Position numbers and translations under genes: made by a program
Shown here: in pieces, positions 53,611 through 64,000 of the stretch
Position numbering within the stretch: position 1 is the first letter of the stretch
How the letters are laid out: every line of letters begins with the position of its first letter
From: Rhizomys pruinosus
Lineage: Eukaryota > Chordata > Mammalia > Rodentia > Spalacidae
Direction: 5' to 3'
Length of the DNA stretch: 64,000 nucleotides
NCBI GenBank assembly: GCA_009823505.1
Contig: VZQC01001595.1
Location: 3,493,454-3,557,453 of the forward strand
Notes under the pieces: model-generated
What the model was told of the DNA's origin: nothing
The model's database searches: none
What the model saw: only the letters and a program-made list of their open reading frames with translations

Positions 53611-54940
53611 GAAAATAATCAGATTGTGCATATAATAGAATTGTAAAACAAGAAATATAAGAGAAAAAAATCCTCAGACAAGAAAAAGACTTTCTATCTC
53701 AATTTGGTAAAAAGAAATTTTAATTTGTATTTGTAATTGTAAGTCAGTACATACAGATAAATAATGCTATAGGAAACAAATATGGTCATGATTTTAGAAG
53801 ATGCAAGTACCATTTACTTTCTGTCTAATAGGTTTTCGCATGGAGGAGAATCAGTAAGTTGACATCTCACACAGCAAAATTATTTTCAACTGAAGTAAAG
53901 CTTCAGGACTCTGAAATAAACCAGACTGTATAGGTTTCATTTAGATTTTTTTTTCCAAATCATATCTTCAAATGTGATTCCATTTAAGGGAAATAAATAA
54001 ACTACAAAAGTAACTTATGTCATTTCTGTAATGATTTGGCTTCCCATTAGTCCCAATTATTTGACAATAATGACAGAAATAATGCTATCAAATAAATTTT
54101 GAGCTGCGAGCTACAGTGTTTTGGTGGCAGACATTTGCTGCAATTTTCTGTTCAGCACAGATAAGCAAGCACATTTTCTATCTCTGAAAGGCAAGTACTA
54201 ACTTTTTCTACATAGAAAATGCTTGGGGATTTTAAATTCAACACCTTAAGGAACATTATATATTGTTTATTCCCTGAGATTTCTTTTTATGTAAACTTTA
54301 AAACTTGATAATACTTGTCTTAACCTTATTGACTAACATCACTTAATATATATTAAGGCACTTAGCCCCAGTAAAGATGTGATAAAATCACAGACAAAAT
54401 TATTATCACTTCTCAAAGTCAAGACTGCCTATAGGTAGAGGTTCTTCACCATGGGTACCCTTCAGTTTTGTATTTATTATCAATGTGGAGTTAGTGTAAT
54501 GTGCCAATATGATTACTGGGAAACCCTGAAATAAAATAAAAAATAACTGTCCTCCTCTTGCCTAATTCTCACTACGAACCTCCTGGTGACATGTAGCTGG
54601 TGAAAACCGAAAATTAAATTAAATTGAATAAAGATCTCCTTCTGCTTATATACAAAAAATATCCCTTGTAAAGTCACATGAAATGAAAGGTAAGGTAAAT
54701 GGTTCCATAGTAAGTTGTAAGTAGAAGGTGTATTGCTCCAGAAGAGTCTGCATTCCAAAGGTTCCTCATGATTAGTTGAAATAATTGACTCTGCTCCTGT
54801 AACTTTAAACATAACCTGTTATAAAACATGGAAACTAAATCATTATGAAGCGTATTTCTCTACTGATTCTCTCTGGTTGTATTTGACACAACCTAGTATC
54901 TGATACCACTATAAGACATATTCAGACCTGTAAAACATAA
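53611..54940. other. No recognised feature
   Basis: AT-rich; the minus-strand 99-codon ORF at 54,513-54,812 is unrecognised. Confidence 0.5.
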
Positions 54941-54944
54941 GGAA

Positions 54945-57400
54945 ATCGAAACAGTAATATAAAACCTCCAAACTAAAACAAGTCCAAGCCCAGACAGATT
55001 CATAGCAGAATTCTACCAGACATTCAAAGATGCTCAAACGACACTGCTTAAATTATTCAAAGAGATAGAAACAGAACTTTAAGACTCTTTCTATGAAACC
55101 AGGATCACTCTAATGCCAAAACCAATTAAAGATACAGCAAAAAAGAAAACTATAGACTCATACTAGTAATGAACATAGATGCAATGATACTCAACAAAAT
55201 AGTTGTAAGCTACATTCAGGCAAACATCAAAAACATCATGTGCCATGTTCAAAACAGCTTTATTCTTGAGATGCAGGGCTGGATAATATATATATATATA
55301 TAGGAATATATAGATATATATATATATATATAGTAAGATAGGTGCGGATAGATTTAGAGGAGATAGATAGATAGATAGATATATATGGAATATTAAATAT
55401 AAATGGACTTAAAGGCAACAATTACATAGTCATCTCAATAGATATAGAAAAGGCCTATGACTACATCCAACATTCATTCATGTTAAAAGTCCTAGAAGAA
55501 ACTGGACTGGAAAGAGCATACCTCAACATAATTAAAGCTGTGTACAACAAACCCATAGGAAACATTATTCTAAATGGAGAAAAACTTGAAGAATTCTCAT
55601 TAAAATCAAGAAACAGAAAGCATTCTCTTTTCCCTTGCCTCCTTTTAAATATACTGTTTAAAACTCTCCTGAGAGCAATAATAAAAATGGAGGAAATTAA
55701 AAGAGTGCTATTTGGAAAAGAAGAGGTCAAATTATGACTCTTTGCAGATGGTAAGATATTATACATAAAATTTCTGCCAAATTCTACCAGAAACCTATTA
55801 GAAATTAAGAATACTTTCAGTAAAGTTTCAGGTTATAGAATCAATAAAAATCAATAATCCTTCTGTATATCTAAAGCAAGCAATCAGAAAACACATTCAA
55901 GGAAACCCTACCATCCACAATAAACTCAAAATATAAAATAAAATATTTAGTAAAAAATCTAACCGAATTCATTAACAATCTATACAATAAAAATTTTAAA
56001 TCTTTAAATAAAGAGCTAGAGGAATAACCTAGGAGACAGAAAGACCTTCAGTACTCATGGATTGGTAGAGCTAATATTGTGAAAATGTCCATCTTCCCAA
56101 AAATAATCTATGGAATTGATTTACTGCTAAAGAAAATGGTCATGACACTCTTCGCAGACCTTGAAAAAAGCATCCTAAAATCCATATGCAATCACAAAAA
56201 CCCCCAGATATCCATAGCAATCTTGTACAAAAGGAACAATGCTGGGGAATTACCATTCCAGATCTCAGATAACATTACAGAGATATAAAAACAGCAGAGT
56301 ATTGGCACAAAAATACACATATAGATTAATGGAACACAATATAAGACCCAAACATGAGTACATAAATTCCAGCCACCTGATATTAGTCAAAAGTGCCAAG
56401 AACTCATAATAAAGGAGAGCAGACATCTTCAAAAAATGGTGCTGACAAAATTGGATCTCAACCTGTAGAAGAATTAATTTGGTCCCTTATCCTTCACCCT
56501 GCACAAAAATCAAATCCAAATCAATCAAATACCTCATTATAAAACCTGACACTGCAGAACTGCTAGAAGAAAACACAGCCAATATCCTGCATGTTATAGG
56601 AAAAGACTTTCTATATTGGACATAAGTTGCTCTGGTATTAGGGCCAATAATTAACAATTGGGGCTCAATAAGTTACATTGTTTCTACACAGCAAAAGAAC
56701 CAACCAATGAAATGAGTAGGAAACCTACTGAGTGTGAGCAAATCTTTACCTGCTACACATTTGACAGAGAATTAATATCTAAAACATACAAAGAACCCCC
56801 ACCAAAAAACCACAAATAAACAAGAAAATAAACTGAATACAAAATTGGCTACAGAACTGAACAGAAAGATCTCAAATGAAGAAATGAAAATGGCTAAGAA
56901 ACACCATAAAGCATACCCAACATACCTAGTAATTAGAAAAATGAAGATTAAATACCACTTTAAGTTTCCATCTTACCCCAGTCAGACTGGCTAAGATCTA
57001 GAGAATAAAATGCACCAAAATCTGACTAATATGTGGAGATAGCGAAATGCTCATTCACTGCGGGTGGGAATGCAAACTCATGCAACTATAGAAATTTAAG
57101 TACAGGATTCTCAAAAACCCTAAAAATCGATCTACCAGATGATGTGGTTTTACCACTCCTTGGCATAGACATAAATGTGCAGATATACCGGTACACCCAT
57201 GTTTGTTATTGCTCTTTTCACAAAAGCTAAGGAACAACCTTAATGACCCTCAATTGATGAATGGATAATGAAAATCTGGTACATTAACACAATGGAGTTC
57301 TACTCAGGAATATGAAAAGACGAAATTATGAAATTTTCAGGTAAACGAACAGAACTAAAGACCATTATACTAAGTGAAGTAACACAGACTCAGAAAATGA
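54945..57400 (+). mobile_element. L1: L1, 5'-truncated: RT domain to ORF2 end
   Basis: About 2.5 kb of ORF2 in order: ctagaagaaactggactgga in the reverse-transcriptase part, ttcccaaaaataatctatgg, cacacaatataagacc, gcaaaagaaccaaccaatga, cattcactgcgggtgggaat, and the ORF2 end at 57,290-57,390. Frames are broken many times, and a GATA/TA microsatellite has grown inside the RT region. Confidence 0.88.
55480..55737 (+). pseudogene. L1 ORF2 reverse-transcriptase fragment
   Basis: 85 codons of the RT palm/fingers region (LEETGLERAYLNIIKAVYNK, then IGNIILNGEKLEEFSLK, and LLRAIIKMEEIKRVLFGKEE). The frame is open from a few codons upstream (the DIEKAYD motif is at about 55,442-55,462). The family motif GTRQGCPLSP is replaced by SRNRKHSLFP, and the catalytic (F/Y)ADD reads FADG just after a stop, so the enzyme is dead. 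Confidence 0.88.
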
Positions 57401-57880
57401 AGGGATGTATGTTTGCCTTCACCTGCAGATTGTAGCATCAATCCTTTATTTGTGAGTATATATCCTGATGTAAGCAGGTGCCAGCCAATGGCAATGAAAC
57501 ATGAGGTAAAAGGAAAGAAAGGGCCTGAAAGAGTAGGATGGTATGGAGCAGATATTACCAGGGGGAGGTGTGCAAATCGGCAATATTCAGCTTGGAGGGC
57601 ATGGAGGGAAGGGCATGCAGAGGACAACATTGGTGAGGGAGGAGTTAATTCAGGAAGCAGGGATGGCAGGAGGTTGGTGTTATAAGGGGAGGGTCTGGAT
57701 AACTGAGCGTCTTGGACCTAAGCAGGAGGAGGGAAATTGGATGGGAGTAGGGAGACAGGAGAGATGAATAGAGCTTGGAGAACCAGGGACGACAGGAAAA
57801 TGTGAGGCTTGCACATGTGAACTTGGGCATTGGTGACAAATTTTACAACAATCCCCATGCCAACTCAATCAGAGTAGTGC
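57401..57880 (+). mobile_element. L1: L1 3' UTR
   Basis: Follows the ORF2 end directly: gttatgagcatatatcct-like sequence (gtgagtatatatcctgatgt, also seen in antisense at 39,610) then a G-rich stretch to about 57,820. Confidence 0.6.
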
Positions 57881-58785
57881 CCAGTGTGGAGAGAGGGAAA
57901 TGGGCAGCAGGTCGGCCCTAACCTGGGAATACATTAAGATACAACTAAGAATTGGACTGATGGAGATAGGTCACCTTGTTAATGATGACCATGGTTTGGA
58001 GAAAATGATTCAGACCAATACCCAAGTAGATTTATGGCAGGCTACCAGGAAAAAGGCTTGCTTCCCTGGAGACTATGTGGAAAATACATCTCCATATTTC
58101 CTAAGGTAAGGGGAACAGTAAAAATTTAAATATCTATTCTGTAGCTTCATCCTATCAGGTGAAAAATGTAAGTTTTGGTTATAATTTACCAACTCAAAAC
58201 TGGGGAAATCTCCTCTGTAGAGTAATAAGTGGTCATAGGACAAACAACTTGGATCATTACCATACTTCATGAAGTCAGACTATTTCATCATTCCCTCCTG
58301 TTACAGAGCCCAACTGAAAAGGGCAGCCCACACTCATGTCTTTTTGAAGTGTGAGCTGTTTAATTTTTGATGATATTTTTAGATGATTTTAGATTTGCAT
58401 GAGAGTTTAAAGTATAAAGGGCAAAGTGTTCCTGAGCATACTTCAGCTACATTCTTTTCATAATAACTCATATAATGGTATAATTGTGAAAACTAAGAAA
58501 ATAAAATGGGTACTGAGCTAACAACTAACGTTTGATCTGGCTATCACTGGGCTGCAGAAGTCCTGTTGCTCTGGGAGCAGCTTTCATGTGTAGTATTTTT
58601 ATTATTTAAGCTGATTTAACAGATAAGATGGTAATCATCACTGAAGAGTTATTTGCTTGTGGTTTCTAAGAAGAGTGGACTTTCCATATCCTGCAGGATC
58701 ATATAGGAAAGACACAGGTCAGTTGACGGTGCAAAAGGAAGAAGGGAGAAGGTTGCTAAGAACTCTTAGGTAGCTTCTTCATATT
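57881..58785. other. No recognised feature
   Basis: Weak similarity of gaaatgggcagcagg (57,896) to L1 3' UTR at 7,475; otherwise nothing recognised. Confidence 0.4.
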
Positions 58786-59110
58786 TTTTTTTAAATTTAT
58801 TTTTATTGATGCTTTGTGTATTTCATACATCATTTTCCAATTCAGTTCAGGCATATATCCCCTTCCCTTTCCACCCACCCCACCCCTACCCATCGCAGAT
58901 CGTGCATTCTGCCGTAAGTTTTCTGCATCTTTCTCTGCTTTTTTGTTTTGTTTTGTTTTCATTTTTTTTAACAATAGGTGATAATTTGTGAGTACAAGCA
59001 TCCTTCATGTAAAACCAATTTGCAAGCAGTTGTGCCCAAACCCACACAGCTCATGGGTCCCACCATCCAGCAGGGGGGGCTTGTATGTTCAATCAAGTTG
59101 ATCAAATGAG
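58786..59110 (-). mobile_element. L1: L1 3' end
   Basis: ttatttttattgatgctttg, tgtatttcatacatcatttt and a C-rich tract: the reverse complement of the L1 end at 62,530-62,620. Confidence 0.75.
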
Positions 59111-60480
59111 TGTCCAGTCTATATTGTTGTAGTTTCACCATTCACCCCAATCGCAGCCCTTACATTCTACCACGCCCCCTCTTCCGCAGATTGTTCCCTA
59201 GGCTTAGAAAAGGGGCACAGGTGGATGAGAAGCAAAACAGTCTACTTTCTCTGGAGCTGTTGTCTTGGTCTCTAGTCAATTCTGGCTGTTTTCTTTCATG
59301 GGCTGCCAGCTTGTCCAGGCATAACCTTTCGATCCTACTAATGAAGCACATGCAATTAGATATATAGGTATTTAAACAGTATAATATATAGCCTTTCGAT
59401 CCTACTAATGAAGCACACGCAATTAGATATATAGGTATTTAAACAGTACTAATTGTTATGGTAGGTTACTTTGGTATAGACACAGATGTTTGGATGGTAT
59501 GTTAATTCATGAATTACATTTTCTTCTGTTAAGTATGGCAGGGTCTTCGTGTGGTTTATAACATCTCCTAACCATTAGAGGATGTAAGCTTGTGGCATCA
59601 GCCGTGGGTTATTCCTCCAAGGAGAGAGCTAATAGCCAATTAGATTTGGGATATACAGACATATGGCTGCCACTGCTGCACAGTATTTCCAGGCAGATGA
59701 GGTGTAGCTGGTGCTGACGGAGGAGTCTTGCTTGACTCAAGGAGACCTATATTTGCTTTATTGGTTTAGTGGCCTTTGGTAACACTCTCTGGCATTCCAG
59801 AGACCATCTGTATACTTGCAAGTGCGGTCTCCATACATCTTTCCCATGTTTATATCAGGTCTTCAACAGCAGGGCCTTATCGCCTCTCTTCCTGCAGATA
59901 TCCCAGTTTGGAGGCAAGGAGCCTTTACCATTTGTGGGGGCTTGGATCCCCTGGCCAACATCTCCTTGGTAGAATAATCCATTGTTGATGTCAGAGCTCC
60001 TGTATTAATATATTTTGTTTAAGTGCATAGCTTAAGGAGACTTTAGCATTATATTTGGTTCTGAATAGAGAATAATCCTTTTCACAGTTTCTATGTCCAT
60101 TAGTCAATTAAAGAAGGCAGTTTTACTGATTTTACAAGAGAATACCTCTATAACAGCTGGCTCCAATCTACAGCTGGAGAACGACCTCATCATCATCTTA
60201 TTTCTCCTTATTCTATGGGGGGGAGTTAAGAAAGTCTCTTGTATTAAAACCTTTGCGGCACCTAGAAGGTAAGCTTCGTTAGGAATCATTAAAAATAGTT
60301 GTTACTAGTAGGATCCACAGAGGGGCCTGATGTCTGCAGCAATCTGAGGCATTTCTTCCCTTCAATGCGCAGAGGAGTCAATCCTTCTGCTGGCACTTTC
60401 TGGTACATCCTACTCACTGCAAAGCTGCATTTTCTTTCTCAGCCATTAAGTTGGTGATACTCTGGCCTGTTGGAACATAC
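59111..60480. other. Unclassified block, possibly L1-associated
   Basis: About 1.4 kb between an L1 3' end and the dispersed repeat at 60,486. I cannot name it; its position suggests a long 3' UTR or an older element on the minus strand. Includes the tandem repeat at 59,325-59,448. Confidence 0.35.
59325..59448. repeat. 67-bp tandem duplication
   Basis: 59325-59381 and 59392-59448 match at 56 of 57 positions (cacatgc against cacacgc), start cctttcgatcctactaatga. Confidence 0.95.
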
Positions 60481-60485
60481 AAATC

Positions 60486-61012
60486 CTTTCCCATAGTTAG
60501 TTTTAAGATTTGGGTTGCAAGGTTTTTTGACAAAAAGTTTTCATATCTATCTATATCCCCCTTTTTTATTTAAGGTGTTTAGTTTTGACCCATGAGTCTC
60601 AAAAAAGCAGTTGTTTTATACATACCTATAGGGTGGAATCAAGGCACAGATTTCATCAAGTTCACCCATGCTGTTTTGGGTTACTGTATGTGATTAACTT
60701 GGGAAACAAAGTTCATTTTTGAGTTAAATCATCCTATAGGTGAAAGAGATTGCTACCAGGTGATACTATATGACAGCAAAATTATAGAGAACATTTGTTT
60801 ATACCAATCCCAAAGTAATTGTTATACAGATTTTAGTTAAAGCTAATGTGGACAAGAGCAATTTATATCACCAATTAACTCAGATGCATTACCGTTTTTA
60901 TCAGTCTTCAAACCAATGTTGTCCAATATGCTCATATTTACTTTTACTAAGTCCTAAAGCACCATGTATCTTATAGACAGAGTCTGGGCAAAACTGGATA
61001 CTTGTTGAACTC
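60486..61012. repeat. Unclassified dispersed repeat, copy B (colinear)
   Basis: Partner of 22,906-23,450. Here both halves run in one orientation, so this copy probably shows the original order. Key words: ctatagggtggaatcaaggc, ctcagatgcattaccgtttt. Confidence 0.7.
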
Positions 61013-61099
61013 ATGTCAATTAAACATGCACCAATCGAATATACACCCGTGTCCCTCTCTCACCCCTCCCACCCCTCCAGAGTCAAATTTCATGTGTAT

Positions 61100-61368
61100 T
61101 TGTGGTGTGTGTGTGTGTGTGTATTTTGTGCATTTGCATATGTGTATGCAAAGAAATCACAATGGCAGACTGTGCTGGTTAATCAGGTTCAGGCCTAAAC
61201 AGTTTAAACAATAGCAAGTAGGGTAAATCTACAAATATAACTAGATAAATAGAGAGAGGATAGAGAGACAGATACATAGATGATAGAGTATACATACATA
61301 CATACATACATGATAGATACATACATACATAGTAGATAAATGTATACTCTATCATCTATCTCTCTATC

Positions 61369-61417
<49 letters not shown>

Positions 61418-61430
61418 AAATATATTACCT
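61100..61430. repeat. (GT)n, (GATA)n/(CATA)n and (TATC)n microsatellites
   Basis: GT at about 61,103-61,122; GATA/CATA units at 61,240-61,330 converge on TATC units at 61,350-61,416. Arms 61278-61295 and 61340-61357 are perfectly inverted. Confidence 0.9.
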
Positions 61431-61764
61431 ATCTCGCATTCGTATCTGATACCTTGCCTGGGACAATTAGGGAAGGAGAGAATTGGGTTTACACATGGAA
61501 TTTCTCTGAGAGACTGATAATTTTCTGGAACATAGGTCCTGAATCAGTTGATTTTCTTTTGGTTCTCAAACAAAAAAATATGATTAATTTCATAAGATTT
61601 CCCAATGTACCCACACCAATTTTAAGCCAGAATATAAGTTATATTCACACACTGGTTACTTACTAATTTCTGTTGTTTGAATGTGACCTGAAAATTTATA
61701 TGATAGAAACTTAATCCTTTGGCTAATACTGTTAAAAGCTGGAGTATAAATGGAAGTGTTAAGG

Positions 61765-61930
61765 GGCTAGGGAGATGGCTCAGTGGGTAAGAGCACCAAA
61801 TTCTATTGCAAAGGACCCAGGCTGGATTCCCAATATCTACATGGTGGCTAAGAACTGTCTTTAACTCCAGTTCCAGGGGAATCCGACTCCCTTTTCTTAC
61901 CTCCAGGGCATTGCATGACATGGGTTCTAT
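61765..61930 (+). mobile_element. B2: B2 SINE, 3'-truncated
   Basis: ggggctagggagatggctca to gcattgcatgacatgggttc, then the sequence switches to an L1 without the B2 tail. Confidence 0.85.
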
Positions 61931-62630
61931 GCAGACATGGGAGTTCTATGCAGCGGTTAAGAAAGATGACAGCATGCACTTTGCAGGTAAATGAATGGAA
62001 CTCAAAGCCATTATGTTAAGTGAAGTAACACAGTCCCTAAAAAAACTTTCCCTCATTTTTGGATGCTAGTACCAAATCCCCCAATTGAAAGGCAAGCTGA
62101 GCAACATTATTGTTATATTTCTTTCTATCTGAAAGCAACTGTGATGTTATAATGTTAATCTGTTAATGAACCCTATAATTAACTTACCATTTACTTTCAG
62201 ACATGATAATTAATATATATGGGCAGAAGGTATAAATTAATATTTCATAGTAATATAAAATTAAAGGGAAAAGTTTGAACTTCTAAACATATATTGGAGA
62301 TAACATACAGTTTATTCTTGGAGGACATAATTCTGGTACATATATGACATTTATATTGGCATATTTAGGAGCAATACAATTGAGAGGGAACCACAACATA
62401 AGGACTGGGTCAAAGAATGGACTGATATAGTTAAATTCTGCCCCAAACAATGGACCTTTACAGAGATAATCTTTAAAATGACTGAGAGAAAGATGCAGGA
62501 TATGTATGGCAGAATGCATGGTCTTGGGTAAGGTAGGGGAATAGAAAGGGGAATACATGTAAATTGAACTGAAAAATTACGTCTGAAATGCACAAAACAT
62601 CAATAAAAGTATTATATTAAAAAAGAAAAG
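61931..62630 (+). mobile_element. L1: L1 3' end
   Basis: Last ORF2 codons (gggagttctatgcagcggtt, aatgaatggaactcaaagcc, gtgaagtaacacagtcc) followed by a 3' UTR and the end tgcacaaaacatcaataaaa, with an A-rich tail. Confidence 0.85.
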
Positions 62631-62635
62631 TAGAG

Positions 62636-62852
62636 GGGCTGGAAAGATGGCCTAGCGGTTAAGAGCACTGACTGCTCTTGCAGGGGACCCTGGTCCAATC
62701 CCCAGAACTCACATGGTGGCTAAAAACCGTCTTTGACTCCAGTTCCAGGGGAATCCAACACCCTCTTCTGATTTCCGTGGCATTGCACGACACAGATGCA
62801 CAAGTGCAGACAGTACATTTATACACATCCGAAAATAAATAAAATTAAAAAA
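62636..62852 (+). mobile_element. B2: B2 SINE
   Basis: Complete B2 (gggctggaaagatggcctag; cattgcacgacacagatgca) inserted in the L1 tail. Target-site duplication agaaaagtagag (62624-62635) and agaaaggtagag (62853-62864). Confidence 0.95.
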
Positions 62853-62984
62853 AGAAAGGTAGAGACTGAAGACTATATTTAGAGTGTCATTGTACCTTGA
62901 AGATCTCTCAAAATATTACCTCTATGGCATATAATGCTCTACTTCATGAGGAGTAAACTGTACACTTGGAGCAAGGAAACCTTT

Positions 62985-63420
62985 TTATATAATTTAATTT
63001 TTATTGAATTTTGTACATTTCATACACTATACCTTTATCATATTTAGACAAATTTCCCCAATCCACAACTTCCATAGACCCCCTTGCCATATTTCCTGCA
63101 TTCTGTCAACTTGCATGCGTCAAGTCAACTTTGTGACTCCAAATGTTCTTCATTGTGAGCCCATTCATTGGAGTCTGGCCAACCTGTCTAGTGTCAGTCT
63201 CTTAAAAAGACCAAATTTCCCTCACTAATCAGTGATCAGTTGTCAATAGTTCCTCAGCTAAGGTTAGGGCTTCTTATCCATCTGGTTTGAGTTTGCATGG
63301 CTCAGTGCATGTCACCATTACTGTAAGCTCATATGAACAAGCTCCTGGACAAATGGAAACTCTTCTTTCTTGTGGCCATCCACCACCTCTGGTTTTAATA
63401 TCTCTTATTTTTATTCTTTT
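62985..63420 (-). mobile_element. L1: L1 3' end
   Basis: taatttttattgaattttgt, acatttcatacactatacct and a C-rich stretch, then 3' UTR with cagtcagt-type and tggccatccacc segments; minus strand. Confidence 0.7.
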
Positions 63421-63597
63421 TTTCACAATGTTTATTGATAGATACAAGTATATAAAATCAGGGCATGGACATGATTTGATAGACTAAGTAGACTTAATTT
63501 CAATACTATAATAAGGGAACAATTCAAATTCTCACCATTTGTTTCCCACCCACAAAAACCACTTCAAGGGCATTAACAATCTCTCAAATCTGATCAG

Positions 63598-63682
63598 ATT
63601 TGCAAGACATTCTTAAAAGGTTTTCTTGCTAGACCAGGGTTCCTTTTCTAGCAAGGAAACCTTTTAAGAGTGCCTTGCAAAT
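63598..63682. other. 85-bp strong hairpin
   Basis: 35-base arms (63598-63632; 63648-63682) complementary at 32 of 35 positions, with a 15-base loop. Two of the three mismatches would be G-U pairs in plus-strand RNA. Unknown origin. Confidence 0.8.
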
Positions 63683-64000
63683 GCTTAATTGTCTCTTCCT
63701 CAGATGAGGAGGTCTGGAGTTTCTCAGCTTGTATGCAGCTGGTTACTAGCAGAGATGCAAGCTGAAGCAGGGAGGGAGAGGGGGAATATTCTGGGATGGG
63801 CCCAAGAGGACTCAAAGAAAGGATGACTAGGAGTAATTCCAAGGGAGGGAACAACTTTTTTATTTGCAGGAGTTTGGGCTCTTATATATCAACATTTGGA
63901 GGGCTTCTGAGGTGGGAATGGGAGTGAGACAGTGCATGGGAAATTCACACTGTCTAGTGTTTATGCAAGCCACCATGGGCTCCATGGGGTTTGGGAAACC
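63683..64000. other. No recognised feature
   Basis: Purine-rich stretch (gggagggagagggggaa near 63,770) in otherwise unrecognised sequence to the window edge. Confidence 0.5.

Noticed and set aside
61340..61666. 108-codon ORF starting with Ile/Tyr/Leu/Ser repeats
   Set aside because: The start is the (TATC)n microsatellite; the rest has no recognised domain.
1..64000. CRISPR array, bacterial operon or phage content
   Set aside because: No regularly spaced repeats with unique spacers, no ribosome-binding sites before dense ORFs; the sequence is mammalian repeat DNA.

Overview
The window is AT-rich, non-coding mammalian DNA from a muroid-type rodent. The evidence is the repeat complement: B2 and B1 SINEs on both strands, ID/B4-type SINEs, many rodent-type LINE-1 (L1) fragments with long 3' UTRs, a MaLR-type LTR retrotransposon and a class II (IAP-related) ERV 3' end. 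I saw no intact protein-coding gene, tRNA, rRNA or CRISPR array. Every longer ORF I could interpret is an L1 ORF1/ORF2 relic or a low-complexity shadow. The B2 copies carry a 3' variant (gcattgcacgacac) that differs from the mouse B2 I remember, so this is probably not Mus; I cannot name the species.

Layout. 1-5 kb: L1 3'-UTR remnant, microsatellites, one B2, a B1 fragment and unrecognised AT-rich DNA. 5-8 kb: a B1, an L1 ORF2/3' end (+), then an L1 with an inverted 5' piece. 8-10.9 kb: a composite SINE, a B2, a B1. 10.9-14.3 kb: an L1 (-) whose 5' half is inverted, with a second L1 3' UTR nested in it and a 49-bp sequence gap. 15.2-19.7 kb: L1 pieces in both orientations, a degenerate telomere-like GGTTAG tract split by a B2, and another B2. 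21.6-27 kb: dense L1 3' ends, a B2 inside an L1, and a repeat of unknown class with an internal inversion. 27-29.8 kb: mostly unrecognised, with two old B2s and an AT palindrome. 29.8-37.3 kb: a long L1 3' UTR (-) followed by an almost full-length dead L1 (-) with recognisable ORF2 and ORF1. 37.3-39.35 kb: a two-LTR MaLR element. 39.4-42.2 kb: more L1, an unusual hairpin abutting a B1, a possible processed pseudogene and a fold-back L1 insertion. 43.5-45.5 kb: a 966-bp direct duplication separated by a single N, very probably an assembly artefact. 45.6-54 kb: a probable solo LTR, indel-riddled B2s, two cleaner B1s, and an ERV 3' end with LTR. 55-58 kb: a 5'-truncated L1 (+) including a broken reverse transcriptase. 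58.8-64 kb: an L1 3' end, an unclassified block, a second copy of the 22.9-kb repeat, microsatellites, B2/L1 insertions and a strong 35-bp hairpin.

Nothing here works together as a pathway. The coherent story is layered retrotransposition: L1 insertions, SINEs mobilised by L1 (many with readable target-site duplications), repeated 5' inversions of the twin-priming type, and some assembly artefacts. I found no convincing new biological system. The best leads are two long hairpins (39,935-40,030 and 63,598-63,682), the unclassified dispersed repeat (22.9 kb and 60.5 kb), and the telomere-like block.
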